In this document: positions 1-9,118 of the stretch, one piece after another
Layout: every line of letters starts with the position of its first letter
How positions within the stretch are numbered: position 1 is the stretch's first letter
NCBI GenBank assembly: GCA_018883345.1
Contig: VEQG01000002.1
Span: forward strand, 33,708-97,707
Direction: 5' to 3'
DNA: 64,000 nucleotides
DNA from: Candidatus Nanopelagicaceae bacterium
GTDB lineage: Bacteria > Actinomycetota > Actinomycetes > Nanopelagicales > Nanopelagicaceae
Made by a program: the position numbers and the translations under genes
Notes under the pieces: model-generated
Seen by the model: the letters and a program-made list of their open reading frames with translations, nothing else
Database searches by the model: none
What the model was told of the DNA's origin: nothing

Positions 1-1
1 A

Positions 2-574
2 ATTGGCACTCCGCACCGCTTTGATGGCAGATTTGAAAGATGGCGTCCAGATTTAGCAACGCAATCATGGAGAGAGCAGACATCTTCGGCTCAAGGCGGG
101 GGATTACTTCTTGATCTGCAGTCACATTTAGTATCAACTGCAATTGATTGTTTCGGACCAGCAAAATTGCAATATGCCAAAATCCAATCAGTTCGCGGCG
201 CTTCCGATGATGATGTGCTTTTGGTCTTAGAACACGAAAGTGGATGCATCTCCTCGCTTGCGGCAAGTGCGATTTCTGGTGCGCCTGGACCAAGAGTTAG
301 GTTGTTGGGCGATAAAGGCGCATTAGTGGTCAAGGAATTAGATCCACAAGAAGCTTTGCTCCGCTCTGGCAATTTTGTTGATGGAGATAAACGTGCAAAA
401 GTTGAGCTACATAAAGGCTCTGAAATTACAGAAGTTTCAGCAGTGCCCGGTAATTATCAAGCATTCTATGAACTTATGTTTGATTTCTTAAAAGGAAATG
501 GTCCAATTCCGGTTTCGAAGACATTAGCATTGCAAGTAGCCGAAATTATTGATCAGGCAAGGAATTTTAAATGA
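2..574 (+). CDS. Gfo/Idh/MocA-family oxidoreductase, C-terminal part (5' end outside window)
   Basis: The frame is open from the first bases of the window, so the ATG at 167 is internal and the true start lies upstream. The visible part has the pattern of the C-terminal alpha/beta domain of Gfo/Idh/MocA dehydrogenases: an R-W-R-P stretch, then GGGLLLDLQSHLV, where the family has a conserved Gly-rich turn followed by Asp and His, then beta-strand-rich sequence. The N-terminal NAD(P)-binding Rossmann domain is not in the window, so substrate cannot be judged. The stop overlaps the start of the next gene (ATGA), which suggests co-transcription with the FAD oxidoreductase. Family call is fairly secure; function is unknown. 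Confidence 0.75.
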   Translation: MGTPHRFDGRFERWRPDLATQSWREQTSSAQGGGLLLDLQSHLVSTAIDCFGPAKLQYAKIQSVRGASDDDVLLVLEHESGCISSLAASAISGAPGPRVRLLGDKGALVVKELDPQEALLRSGNFVDGDKRAKVELHKGSEITEVSAVPGNYQAFYELMFDFLKGNGPIPVSKTLALQVAEIIDQARNFK

Positions 575-1731
575 GCACGGTGGTTATTGGCGCTGGCTTA
601 GCCGGTTTAAATGCGGCGTTGACTCTAGAAAAAGCGGGTAGAGAAGTTATATTGCTTGAAGCATCAGATCGCGCAGGAGGCAGAGTTGCAACCGATGTGG
701 TTGATGGGTTTCTACTTGATAGAGGATTTCAATTAATTAATGCCAATTATCCTGAATTAAAGCAATTAGAAGTTATTGAGAAAATTGATTTTGTTGAAGC
801 ACCAAGAGCTGTAGCTATAACTATCGAAGGAAAGGAGAATTTCTTAGGCGATCCACGTCATCATTTAAGCAGCGCCTTAAATACAAGTACCGGTTCGCTA
901 AAAGAGAAAATTGGATTAATTAGTTACCTGACTAAATCTCCAAAGTCTGGAATTTCGGTTGCGGCACAACTTCAGTCTCTCGGCAAAACCTACGATCGAG
1001 TACTCAGGCCTTTTTTAACTGGAGTCTTTCTATGTGATCCATCAGAGGTAGAGGCTTCAGTGGGTAAAGAGTTAATCAATTCGTTTGTGACCGGCCGACC
1101 AGGTTTACCAGCTAATGGTGCAGGTGCATTAGCAGCAGCACTTGCCGCCGGCGTTTCAGATATTAGATTAGATGTACGAGTAGATGCCATCAAGGATGGA
1201 TACCTAAAAACAAGCGATGGAAAAGTAGAGTTCGATTCTTTGATTGTTGCTACAGATGCAAATATAGCCGCACAACTTTTGGATATTGAAGAAGTGCCAC
1301 CTATGGTTGGCTGCACAACTTGGTACCACGTACCTGATGCCTCACCTTCTGATAAGCCATATTTATTATTAGATGGAATGCAGGCTGGTCCAGTGGTTAA
1401 TTCGATTGTAATTAGCAATATGGTTGAAAATTATGCTCCAGTAGGTCGTCAATTAGTCTCAACCACGACTATTCAACGCGCTTCGGAATCAGAAGTGCGT
1501 CGCCATCTATCTGCAATGTGGGGAACAAGTACTCAATATTGGGAGTTGCTGGCTAAATATGAGATCCCGGCTGCGCTACCACTTGCAAGAGTTGGCAAGC
1601 GATTGGCAAATAATGTTCGCATTGATAAGAATATTTTCGTTGCTGGTGATTGGCGCGAATCGCCTTCACAAAATGGAGCGCTTAAATCTGGTAGAAGAGC
1701 AGCTGAAACTTTAATCAGTCAGCGCATCTAG
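571..1731 (+). CDS. FAD-dependent amine-oxidase/phytoene-desaturase-like oxidoreductase
   Basis: The 386-residue protein opens with a dinucleotide-binding fold: GAGLAG at residues 7-12, the ribose-binding Glu at 30 and a GGRV motif just after it. It ends with the FAD-contacting block FVAGDWRESPSQNGALKSG about 30 residues before the C-terminus. This layout is that of the NAD(P)-binding/flavin amine oxidase superfamily (protoporphyrinogen oxidase, carotenoid desaturases, uncharacterised desaturase-like proteins). Substrate cannot be read from sequence. The start ATG overlaps the preceding stop by 4 bp. The 3' end overlaps the convergent TIGR01777 gene by 21 bp, with no terminator visible between them. 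Confidence 0.8.
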   Translation: MSTVVIGAGLAGLNAALTLEKAGREVILLEASDRAGGRVATDVVDGFLLDRGFQLINANYPELKQLEVIEKIDFVEAPRAVAITIEGKENFLGDPRHHLSSALNTSTGSLKEKIGLISYLTKSPKSGISVAAQLQSLGKTYDRVLRPFLTGVFLCDPSEVEASVGKELINSFVTGRPGLPANGAGALAAALAAGVSDIRLDVRVDAIKDGYLKTSDGKVEFDSLIVATDANIAAQLLDIEEVPPMVGCTTWYHVPDASPSDKPYLLLDGMQAGPVVNSIVISNMVENYAPVGRQLVSTTTIQRASESEVRRHLSAMWGTSTQYWELLAKYEIPAALPLARVGKRLANNVRIDKNIFVAGDWRESPSQNGALKSGRRAAETLISQRI

Positions 1732-2592
1732 CGCTGGTCCGATATGTGGGAAATCAAAATTAAATCCTGCATCCTGCAATACACCAGGTAGAACTTTCTT
1801 CGACCCAAGAATTTCGGTACTAAATCCGCCCAAAGCAGCTTTTAGTGCAAAGGCTGGTGCGGGAAAAAGCGCAGGACGACGTAATGCACGAGCTAAAGCT
1901 GAGGTAAATTCTTGATTAGTAACAGGATTTGGTGAAGTTAAATTAACTGCTCCGGAGATTTGGTCATTCTCCATTAAGAATTCAATTGCGCGAAGATGAT
2001 CATGCAGAGTAATCCAAGACCACCATTGCTTGCCATTGCCAAGCTTTCCGCCCAATCCGAAACGAAATAACGGAAGCATTCTGCCAAGTGCGCCGCCAGT
2101 TGGATCCAAAACCAAACCGGTGCGAATCTTCACGGTGCGTACATCGCTAGCTAAATCTGCTGCAGCTTCCCATTCGCGACAAACAGCAGCTAGAAAATCA
2201 TCGCCGCCACGATCGCTTTCGACAACAGCACGATTTCCGGTTTCGCCATACCAACCGATGGCAGAAGAAGAGATAAATACCTTTGGTTTTACTTGTGCAA
2301 CTGCATTTGCAATAGTGGTGGTGCCAAGTAGACGTGAATTTAGAATTTCTGATTTATATTTCTTGGTCCATCGCTTGTCGCCCACTCCAGCTCCAGCTAA
2401 ATGAATAACTGCATCAACGCCAGCGAGAGAATCTAAATCAATTTCAGATTGCGCTGGATTCCAGAAGATTTCCTCAGGAGAGACCGTAGGGCGGCGGACA
2501 AGTCTTTGCACGGTGTAGCCATCGCTCTTTAACTTTCCGACTAGCGCAGTTCCGATCAGTCCAGAAGCGCCGGTGATGGCTATACGTTGCAA
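1711..2592 (-). CDS. TIGR01777-family NAD(P)-dependent epimerase-like protein (YfcH/SDR39U1 type)
   Basis: The 293-residue short-chain-dehydrogenase-like protein carries GASGLIG at residues 8-14 for nucleotide binding, the family block HLAGAGVGDKRW near residue 65, and SSSAIGWYG near 108, where the Ser and Tyr belong to the extended-SDR catalytic region. The pattern matches the TIGR01777 family, whose substrate is not established. The start is a TTG at 2592, three bases after the sucB stop; an AGGA inside the sucB 3' end can serve as ribosome site. In other Actinobacteria this gene also follows sucB, so it is probably the last gene of the lpdA-sucB transcript. Confidence 0.85.
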   Translation of the reverse strand: MQRIAITGASGLIGTALVGKLKSDGYTVQRLVRRPTVSPEEIFWNPAQSEIDLDSLAGVDAVIHLAGAGVGDKRWTKKYKSEILNSRLLGTTTIANAVAQVKPKVFISSSAIGWYGETGNRAVVESDRGGDDFLAAVCREWEAAADLASDVRTVKIRTGLVLDPTGGALGRMLPLFRFGLGGKLGNGKQWWSWITLHDHLRAIEFLMENDQISGAVNLTSPNPVTNQEFTSALARALRRPALFPAPAFALKAALGGFSTEILGSKKVLPGVLQDAGFNFDFPHIGPALDALTD

Positions 2593-2595
2593 GAT

Positions 2596-4302
2596 TTAAA
2601 GTCCTAACTCTGCTTCAAAGTTGCCAGATTCAAGACGATCTTTAAGAGTAACCAAGAATCGCGCAGCATCTGCGCCATCTACGATTCGATGATCGTATGA
2701 AAGAGCAAGATAAACCATTGATCTAATTGCGATGGTTTCGCCACCGTCAGCACCTTTAACAACCATAGGACGTTTTACAACTGAACCTAGTCCAAGAATT
2801 GCGACCTGTGGTTGATTAATAATTGGAGTATCAAATAGCGCGCCACGGGAACCGGTATTTGTTAATGTAAATGTGCCGCCACCTAATTCATCTGGCGTTA
2901 CTTTGTTATCACGGGTGCGTGCGGCCAAATCTGAAATCTTTCTCGCGATGCCACCCATATTTAAGTCACCAGCGTTATGAATTACCGGAACTAATAAACC
3001 TCGTTCGGTATCAACTGCAACACCAAGATGCTCTGCACCGTGGTAAACAATATTTTCGCCATCAATAGATGCATTAACCACCGGATGCTGCTTTAAAGCT
3101 TCGCAGACTGCTACTGCAAAGAATGGAAGGAACGAAAGCTTCACACCTTCGCGGGCCTCGAAATTCGCTTTTGCCTTATCGCGAAGTCGAGCAATCTTTG
3201 TAACATCTACTTCAACAACAGTGGTCAATTGTGCTGAAACTTGTAGAGATTCAACCATTCGCGCTGCAATAACTTTACGCAAACGAGACATCGGAACAGT
3301 TGTGCCACGAAGTGGAGATGCTGCAACCGGAGTTTTTGGTGCAGTTGATGTCGAAGTAGCTGCCGGAGCAGGGCTGGCAACTGCAGCTGGAGATGCAGGT
3401 CGAGCTGCCGCTTCAATATCTTCTTTGCGGATACGTCCACCAACACCGGTGCCTTTAACATTTGCAAGGTTTACACCAAGTTCTGATGCCAATTTTCTAA
3501 CAATTGGAGTTACATATGCATCTGCTGGTTGCGTAACGTTAGCGGCCGCAGAAACAGGTGCTGGCGGTGCAACCGGAGTCACCGGAGCAGCTGCAGCCAC
3601 AACTGGTGCAACTGGAGTAACTGGTGCAACTGGAGTAACTGGTGCAACAGGAGCAACGGGTGCTGGAGTAGAAACTGGAGCAGCAGTTGCAGGTGCAGAT
3701 CCGGAAACTCCAATTACTGCAAGGCGCGCACCAACTGCAACAGTGGTATCAGCCGGAACTTCAATTGCGGTAATCACGCCAGCGACTGGCGATGGAATTT
3801 CGGTATCGACTTTATCTGTGGAAACTTCCAAAAGTGGTTCATCAATTGCAATTGAATCACCAACGTTCTTTAGCCAACGAGTAACAGTTCCTTCAGTAAC
3901 AGATTCACCCAAAGCAGGCATGGTCACAACAGTCCCATTTCCATTTCCGCTTGCAGCTACTGGTGCAGCTACTGGTGCAGCAGTAGCTGCAACTGGTTCT
4001 GGTGTTGTAACAACTGGTGCTGCAACCGGAGCTGGTGTTGCAGCAACTGGAGCAGCAGCAGCTCCATCTGCGCTGATGATTGCTAACTCAGTTCCGACCG
4101 CAACAGTTTGATCTGGTCCGACTATGATTTTTTGCAACACACCAGCGGCAGGGGATGGAATCTCGGTATCAACTTTGTCGGTAGAAACTTCAAGAAGTGG
4201 TTCGTCGACTGCAACTACGTCGCCTTCATTCTTGAGCCAACGTGTAACAGTGCCTTCGGTAACTGATTCGCCAAGTGCTGGCATTGTTACTGAAAATGTC
4301 AT
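2596..4302 (-). CDS. sucB: dihydrolipoamide acyltransferase (E2) of 2-oxoglutarate/2-oxo acid dehydrogenase
   Basis: The 568-residue E2 subunit has two tandem lipoyl domains (about residues 1-77 and 124-200, each with [12 protein letters not shown]; lipoylated lysines K43 and K164). Ala/Pro/Val linkers follow, then an E3-binding domain (about 262-299, ending [12 protein letters not shown]) and the CoA-dependent acyltransferase domain (about 333-568) with the catalytic HRIVDG at 538-543. It transfers the acyl group from the E1 reaction to CoA in the TCA cycle complex. An AAAGGA ribosome site lies about 10 bp before the ATG. It follows lpdA by 42 bp on the same strand. Actinobacterial complexes may share this E2 between pyruvate and 2-oxoglutarate dehydrogenases, so the exact complex is not settled. 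Confidence 0.93.
   Translation of the reverse strand: MTFSVTMPALGESVTEGTVTRWLKNEGDVVAVDEPLLEVSTDKVDTEIPSPAAGVLQKIIVGPDQTVAVGTELAIISADGAAAAPVAATPAPVAAPVVTTPEPVAATAAPVAAPVAASGNGNGTVVTMPALGESVTEGTVTRWLKNVGDSIAIDEPLLEVSTDKVDTEIPSPVAGVITAIEVPADTTVAVGARLAVIGVSGSAPATAAPVSTPAPVAPVAPVTPVAPVTPVAPVVAAAAPVTPVAPPAPVSAAANVTQPADAYVTPIVRKLASELGVNLANVKGTGVGGRIRKEDIEAAARPASPAAVASPAPAATSTSTAPKTPVAASPLRGTTVPMSRLRKVIAARMVESLQVSAQLTTVVEVDVTKIARLRDKAKANFEAREGVKLSFLPFFAVAVCEALKQHPVVNASIDGENIVYHGAEHLGVAVDTERGLLVPVIHNAGDLNMGGIARKISDLAARTRDNKVTPDELGGGTFTLTNTGSRGALFDTPIINQPQVAILGLGSVVKRPMVVKGADGGETIAIRSMVYLALSYDHRIVDGADAARFLVTLKDRLESGNFEAELGL
3601..3663 (-). repeat. 9-bp tandem repeats inside sucB linker
   Basis: Seven consecutive 9-bp units of the type aactggtgc/aactggagt (plus-strand reading) alternate with an 18-bp period and encode the Ala-Pro-Val-Thr-Pro-Val linker between the second lipoyl domain and the E3-binding domain. 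The last two units are degenerate. Units are a multiple of three, so copy number change would lengthen or shorten the linker without a frameshift. Confidence 0.9.
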
Positions 4303-4344
4303 CTAACCGTTTCCTTTGTTCGTCAGTTGCTTATTATCTAAAAA

Positions 4345-5709
4345 TTAACCGTGTGCGTGAAGCGGCTTGCCAGCTAAAGCCAAGAAAGCCTCTCCCATAG
4401 CCTCATTCATTGTTGGGTGAGCGTGTACAAACGGCGCGACATCTTGTGCATTTGCTTCCCAGTTATAAATAACTTGCGCTTCGCCGATTAATTCGCCGAC
4501 GCGAGCTCCAACCATGTGAATACCCAAAACCGGGCCACCTTTTTGCTGAACTAGTTTGATTGAGCCTGCGGTTTTTAAGATCTGCGATTTTCCATTTCCA
4601 GCGAGGTCATAAGAAATTTCTTCAACATCGTAACCACGTTCTTTTGCAGTTGCAGACGAAAGTCCAACTGAAGCTACTTCAGGTTCGGAATATGTAACAC
4701 GAGGAACGCCATCGTAATTAATAGGACGTGGGTTTAGACCAGCAATCTCTTCAGCAACCAAGATTCCTTCTTGGAATCCAACGTGTGCAAGTTGCAGTGT
4801 TGGAATCAAATCGCCTACCGCCCAAACGCCTGGCACATTGGTTCGGCACTTGTTATCAACCAATACATAACCACGATCCATGGTGATGCCCTGCTCTTCA
4901 TATCCAATTCCCGCCGAAACTGGACCACGGCCAACTGCGACCAAAAGTACCTCGGCAGTAAAAGACTTACCATTCTCTAAATTGACGGTGACAGAATCGG
5001 CATTGACAGTATGAGATTGATATTTGCTACCAACTTCAAATTCAATTTTACGTTTACGGAAAGCGCGCTCTAATTGCTTGGAAGAAGTTTCATCTTCAAG
5101 TGCAATCAATCTTGGAAGGCCCTCAATAATGGTGACATCTGAACCGAAAGATTTCCAGACCGAGGCAAATTCGCAACCAATAACTCCGCCACCAAGAACA
5201 ATTGCGCTCTTTGGAACATAATCCATCTTAAGTGCTTGATCAGAAGTGATTACGCGCTGACCATCAATATCTAATCCAGGTAATGTTTTTGCATAAGAAC
5301 CCGTCGCTAGAACGACATTCTTACCGGTGTATTGCACACCATTTACTTCAACAGTATTAGGGGAGACCAACTTTCCCCAACCTTCAACATAAGTTACGCC
5401 GTGAGCTTTTATTAAACCTGAGAGACCTTTATAAAGTCTTGAAATCACACCATCTTTATATGCATTAACGCCATTCATATCTATTGAGTTGAATGTGGCT
5501 GAGACACCGAAGTCGCCAGCATGGCGCGCGCTATCTGCGACCTCTCCAGCATGAAGTAGCGCCTTAGTTGGGATGCAACCGCGATGAAGACAGGTGCCAC
5601 CAACTTTATCTGCTTCGATTAAAGCAACTGATAGTCCGAGGCTGGTTGCGCGTAGCGCACATGCGTAGCCACCAGAACCGCCACCCAGAATTACAACGTC
5701 ATATGACAT
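4345..5709 (-). CDS. lpdA: dihydrolipoyl dehydrogenase (E3)
   Basis: The 454-residue flavoprotein reoxidises the dihydrolipoyl group of the neighbouring E2 and passes electrons to NAD+. It shows the FAD-binding GGGSGG near residue 9, the redox-active disulfide in GGTCLHRGCIP (C40 and C45), a second nucleotide-binding GGGVIG for NAD, and the C-terminal His-Glu dyad in HPTMNE (H431, E436) that completes the active site of the partner subunit in the dimer. Length is normal for the family. A GGAG ribosome site lies about 8 bp before the ATG. A 109-bp gap separates it from pepA, so a promoter for lpdA-sucB-TIGR01777 probably lies there. Confidence 0.95.
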   Translation of the reverse strand: MSYDVVILGGGSGGYACALRATSLGLSVALIEADKVGGTCLHRGCIPTKALLHAGEVADSARHAGDFGVSATFNSIDMNGVNAYKDGVISRLYKGLSGLIKAHGVTYVEGWGKLVSPNTVEVNGVQYTGKNVVLATGSYAKTLPGLDIDGQRVITSDQALKMDYVPKSAIVLGGGVIGCEFASVWKSFGSDVTIIEGLPRLIALEDETSSKQLERAFRKRKIEFEVGSKYQSHTVNADSVTVNLENGKSFTAEVLLVAVGRGPVSAGIGYEEQGITMDRGYVLVDNKCRTNVPGVWAVGDLIPTLQLAHVGFQEGILVAEEIAGLNPRPINYDGVPRVTYSEPEVASVGLSSATAKERGYDVEEISYDLAGNGKSQILKTAGSIKLVQQKGGPVLGIHMVGARVGELIGEAQVIYNWEANAQDVAPFVHAHPTMNEAMGEAFLALAGKPLHAHG

Positions 5710-5818
5710 CTATTTCTCCAAGTACTTAGGAAACTCTTTACGATTCCAACATATGAAAATATCTTGATTTCGTACGGGGCTATCCTGCCACTTGCGCTTG
5801 TTTATGGGTAATCGGGAG

Positions 5819-7249
5819 CTACTTAGCCATTTCAATCAATGAGCGAACCGATATGCCGGTAGCGCCTACAGGGGTATATCCATGGGCTTTTCCAGTATTC
5901 AATTCGACGCCGGCAATATCCAGATGTAACCAAGGTAACTCATCATTGATGAATTCCTTCAAGAAGAGACCGGCCACTAATGCGCCACCCATTCGCTCGC
6001 CAATATTGGCGATATCGGCAATTGGAGTATCGAGTGATGTGCGCAGTTCTTCCGGAAGTGGCAGTTGCCAAAATTGTTCTCCAGTGGAATCTGTTACATC
6101 TAAGAACTCTGCGCAAAGATCATCGTTATTAGTCATTACTGCAGAATAACGAGTTCCGAGCGCCACAACTTTTGCGCCAGTCAAAGTTGCAACATCAATC
6201 ATTGCATCTAGATTTTTGTTCTCTTGCGCCTTAACCATTGCATCGGCAAGCACTAAACGACCTTCGGCATCTGGGTTTAGTACCTCGACAGTTTTTCCAC
6301 CATAAATTGTTATTACATCTGATGGGCGAGTAGCGGTATCTGAGACCATGTTCTCAGCAAGTGCTGCCCAAGCGTCGATTGCAATAGGTAATTTCAATTC
6401 CGCAATTGCCATCAATGCACTAACTACGGAAGCAGCACCGGTCATATCAGCTTTCATTTCATCCATGTTGAGCGCAGGTTTTAGCGCTAAGCCACCTGTA
6501 TCAAATGTGATGCCTTTGCCAACATATGCATATGTGCGTTCTGCTTTAGCAGGCTTATAGGAAAGGTGAACCAATCTCGGTGGGTTGGCCGAACCTTGAC
6601 CAACACCGATTAGTCCGCCAAAACCTTGGGATTTCAATTGCTTCTCATCCCATACTTTTATTTTTACGCCAGCTACTTTCTTCGCTTTTTCATTTACCAA
6701 TTCGGCAAACTTTTTAGGATTTAAATAGCTCGGCGGCATGTTTACTAAGTCGCGTGTGAAATGCGTCCATCTCGTAACTATCTCAACTTCTTTAAGCAAT
6801 TTGCTATCGCCATCTGCATCGATATAAATCTCTGAAAGTGGAGCTTTCTGATCTTTTTTGGAATGCCCGCGGAAATCGACAAAAGAATAGGAACCTAACG
6901 CTGCACCTTCAGCCATCGCTCTGGCATCATTATCGATAGCAAATATCGCGCTCTTGTGGCCATGCAAACTCTGAGCAGCAATGCCAGCGGCTCTACGAAT
7001 GGTTTCAGAAGAATATTCTTTCGCTGCCTTGCCCAGACCGGAGAATAGAATCAGCTTAGTTGAGGTGCCAGGTAATTTAATTACTTCATCAGCCTTGCCG
7101 GTTGCTCCAATATCGGTAAGTGACTGCAAGATTTCCCGCTCATCTAATTTGAGGGTCGAGACAATCTCTAAACCTTTCGCCCCTTTGGCTAAACCAACGA
7201 CTAGAGCATCGCAATTCACTGACTTTTCGAGGTATTTAAGTTTGAGCAT
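5819..7249 (-). CDS. pepA: leucyl aminopeptidase (M17)
   Basis: The 476-residue cytosolic aminopeptidase has the M17 metal-binding and catalytic blocks: VGKGITFDTGG at about 243-253 and the signature NPDAEGRLV at about 325-333, which supply the two-metal site. The role is release of N-terminal residues in peptide turnover. An ATG 45 bases further upstream (7294) is open, but I chose 7249 because a TANNNT hexamer (TACTCT) sits at exactly -12 to -7 from it, the upstream start would run into gcvT on the other strand, and the 15 extra residues look unlike the family. There is no Shine-Dalgarno, so a leaderless transcript is likely. It reads in the same direction as lpdA-sucB. Confidence 0.93.
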   Translation of the reverse strand: MLKLKYLEKSVNCDALVVGLAKGAKGLEIVSTLKLDEREILQSLTDIGATGKADEVIKLPGTSTKLILFSGLGKAAKEYSSETIRRAAGIAAQSLHGHKSAIFAIDNDARAMAEGAALGSYSFVDFRGHSKKDQKAPLSEIYIDADGDSKLLKEVEIVTRWTHFTRDLVNMPPSYLNPKKFAELVNEKAKKVAGVKIKVWDEKQLKSQGFGGLIGVGQGSANPPRLVHLSYKPAKAERTYAYVGKGITFDTGGLALKPALNMDEMKADMTGAASVVSALMAIAELKLPIAIDAWAALAENMVSDTATRPSDVITIYGGKTVEVLNPDAEGRLVLADAMVKAQENKNLDAMIDVATLTGAKVVALGTRYSAVMTNNDDLCAEFLDVTDSTGEQFWQLPLPEELRTSLDTPIADIANIGERMGGALVAGLFLKEFINDELPWLHLDIAGVELNTGKAHGYTPVGATGISVRSLIEMAK

Positions 7250-7278
7250 TTGGCAAGAGTATTGGATAACCTGCTCCC
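7250..7278. promoter_or_regulatory. 29-bp bidirectional leaderless promoter, pepA/gcvT
   Basis: Two TANNNT hexamers face away from each other in 29 bp. TACTCT on the minus strand (7256-7261) is at -12 to -7 of the pepA ATG, and TAACCT on the plus strand (7267-7272) is at -12 to -7 of the gcvT ATG. Neither start has a Shine-Dalgarno. The spacing fits transcripts that begin at the A of the ATG. Confidence 0.75.
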
Positions 7279-8358
7279 ATGAAACATTCACCACTTGATG
7301 AAAAGCATAAATCTTTAGGTGCGAAGATGGCGGATTTCGGCGGCTGGGAAATGCCGATCGAATACCCAGGTGGTGGCGTGCTAGCCGAACATGATGCGGT
7401 TCGTACCCGTGTCGGAATTTTTGATGTTTCTCATTTAGGCAAGATTTCGATTAAAGGTAATGGCGCTAAAGATTTCATCAACAGCGTTCTTACCAATGAT
7501 TTAAATAAAATTTCAAATGGCGAGGCGCAATACAACTTACTTTGCAATGACAAAGGGGGAGTAATTGATGACATCATCGCATACCGCAATAGCGAAGATG
7601 ATATTTTCTTGGTACCAAATGCAGCCAACTGCGCCAAAGTTTATGAAGTCTTGAAATCACAGGCACCTGCGGGGCTTGAGATCAAAAACCTCCATGAAGA
7701 GTATGCCGTCATTGCAGTGCAAGGACCGAAATCAAAAGCACTACTTGAGAGCGTTGGCCTAAACCTGGGCATGGATTACATGGCATTTAGCCATGGCGAA
7801 ATTAGTGGCAACCAAGTGATTGTTTGTCGTACTGGCTATTCCGGCGAGCTTGGATATGAGGTGCTACCAAAATGGGGAGAAGCTGGAAAAGTTTGGGATG
7901 ACATTGTCTCTAATTTAGGCGATGGCTTAGTCTGCGGACTTGGCGCAAGAGACACCTTACGAACGGAAATGGGATACCCATTGCATGGCAATGAATTGTC
8001 AGAAGCGATATCCGCAAATGTTGGTGGGGCGGCCTGGGCTATTGCATACGATAAAGATAAATTTAATGGCGATAGCGCACTTCGTTCAGAGAAAGAGGCC
8101 GGAATACCTCGCAGACTTCGCGGACTAAAATTAAAAGATCGCGGTATCCCTCGTGGGCATATGTCGATTTTGGTAGATGGCAAAGTTGTAGGAGAAACCA
8201 CTTCTGGCACATTCTCTCCAACTCTAAAAGTTGGCATTGCACTTGGCTTAGTTGATACGGCTTACAAACTTGGCGATCAAGTCACTATTGATGTTCGTGG
8301 TCGCGAACTAGCGGCTGAAATTGTGAAGCTGCCAATGGTTCAACCAAACGTTAAGTAA
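7279..8358 (+). CDS. gcvT: glycine cleavage system T protein (aminomethyltransferase)
   Basis: The 359-residue protein has the GcvT fold: an N-terminal ADFGGWEMPIEYPGG block, then HDAVRTRVGIFDVSHLGK, and a central TGYSGELGYEV block where folate-binding residues lie, with a C-terminal beta-barrel. T protein transfers the methylene unit from the H-protein-bound aminomethyl group to tetrahydrofolate, releasing ammonia. gcvH and gcvP are not in this window. The start ATG at 7279 is preceded by TAACCT at -12 to -7 and no ribosome site, so the mRNA is probably leaderless. The 3' end overlaps the convergent ECF S gene by 8 bp. Confidence 0.93.
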   Translation: MKHSPLDEKHKSLGAKMADFGGWEMPIEYPGGGVLAEHDAVRTRVGIFDVSHLGKISIKGNGAKDFINSVLTNDLNKISNGEAQYNLLCNDKGGVIDDIIAYRNSEDDIFLVPNAANCAKVYEVLKSQAPAGLEIKNLHEEYAVIAVQGPKSKALLESVGLNLGMDYMAFSHGEISGNQVIVCRTGYSGELGYEVLPKWGEAGKVWDDIVSNLGDGLVCGLGARDTLRTEMGYPLHGNELSEAISANVGGAAWAIAYDKDKFNGDSALRSEKEAGIPRRLRGLKLKDRGIPRGHMSILVDGKVVGETTSGTFSPTLKVGIALGLVDTAYKLGDQVTIDVRGRELAAEIVKLPMVQPNVK

Positions 8359-9118
8359 ATTTAATTTCACTGGCAAAAGATGCTTTGCGCGCAGCTCGCT
8401 GCAACGTTTTAAGAACTCCGGGTCCGATCGCAAGAATTAATAGCGCAGTGAAAATCGCCCGCGGCACATTCCAGGCCATAGATGATGCAAAGTGGTAAGT
8501 AATAAATCTTTCAAAGTTCTCTACAACCGCGGCGCCAGGAACGTATGAGAGTTGAGTTTTAGGTCCAAATGCCCAAGGCCAAAATTGCAGATCCATCAAG
8601 AAACCAAAGAACTCTGCGAGCAATAGCGATGCCAATGCCAATAATTGAATTTGAAATCTCTTAAATTTCGGTAGCGAACCGGCTATCAAGCCAATCCAAC
8701 CAGCTGCAAATACTTGATAAGGCAACCAAGGTCCGAAGCCGCCAGTCAAAAAGGCTGATAGCAGCATTGATTGCACGCCAAGTAAGAAACCAAAACTGGC
8801 ACCGAATACATAGCTTGCCAAAATCAAAAGAAACCACATTGGTTCGATTCCTGCGGCTCCGGCGCCAAGCGGTCGTAGCGCAGCAATAATTGCACTTAAC
8901 ACTGCAAGGAGCGCTAAAGATTTTGCATCGAGGTTGGCTTGGCCAATTAGTGAGAGTAAGAGCAGGAGCGCAAGCGGTGTAGCTAGCCAAAAGAAAAAGC
9001 TACTTCGATTTTCATCGCTTATAAATGGCCAGAAAAAACCCAATGCGCTAATAATTGAAGTCGCAACTAATGCAAGAGCTTTAAATTTTCTAAAACGGAA
9101 AATCTCACCAGTTTTCAT
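8351..9118 (-). CDS. ECF transporter S component, probable cobalamin/corrinoid specificity
   Basis: The 255-residue integral membrane protein has about six hydrophobic segments and a conserved middle region (LGAGAAGIEPMWFLLILAS, then a G/P-rich WLPYQ stretch) typical of actinobacterial ECF substrate-binding (S) components. The start at 9118 is chosen because its ATGA overlaps the stop of the ATPase gene; an upstream ATG at 9154 lies deep inside that gene. The S component gives specificity. Specificity is not readable from the protein, but the operon leader carries a cobalamin riboswitch, so B12 or a corrinoid precursor is the best-supported substrate. It is the last gene of the T-A-S operon. 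Confidence 0.8.
   Translation of the reverse strand: MKTGEIFRFRKFKALALVATSIISALGFFWPFISDENRSSFFFWLATPLALLLLLSLIGQANLDAKSLALLAVLSAIIAALRPLGAGAAGIEPMWFLLILASYVFGASFGFLLGVQSMLLSAFLTGGFGPWLPYQVFAAGWIGLIAGSLPKFKRFQIQLLALASLLLAEFFGFLMDLQFWPWAFGPKTQLSYVPGAAVVENFERFITYHFASSMAWNVPRAIFTALLILAIGPGVLKTLQRAARKASFASEIKFT

Noticed and set aside
3601-3663. Possible CRISPR-like repeat array
   Set aside because: Units are 9 bp with no spacers and are coding.
3221-4111. Long plus-strand open frame rich in Gly-Ala-Thr, collagen-like
   Set aside because: It is the complement of the Ala/Pro/Val linkers and lipoyl domains of sucB. The repeat pattern follows from the E2 linker codons, and no start signal fits.
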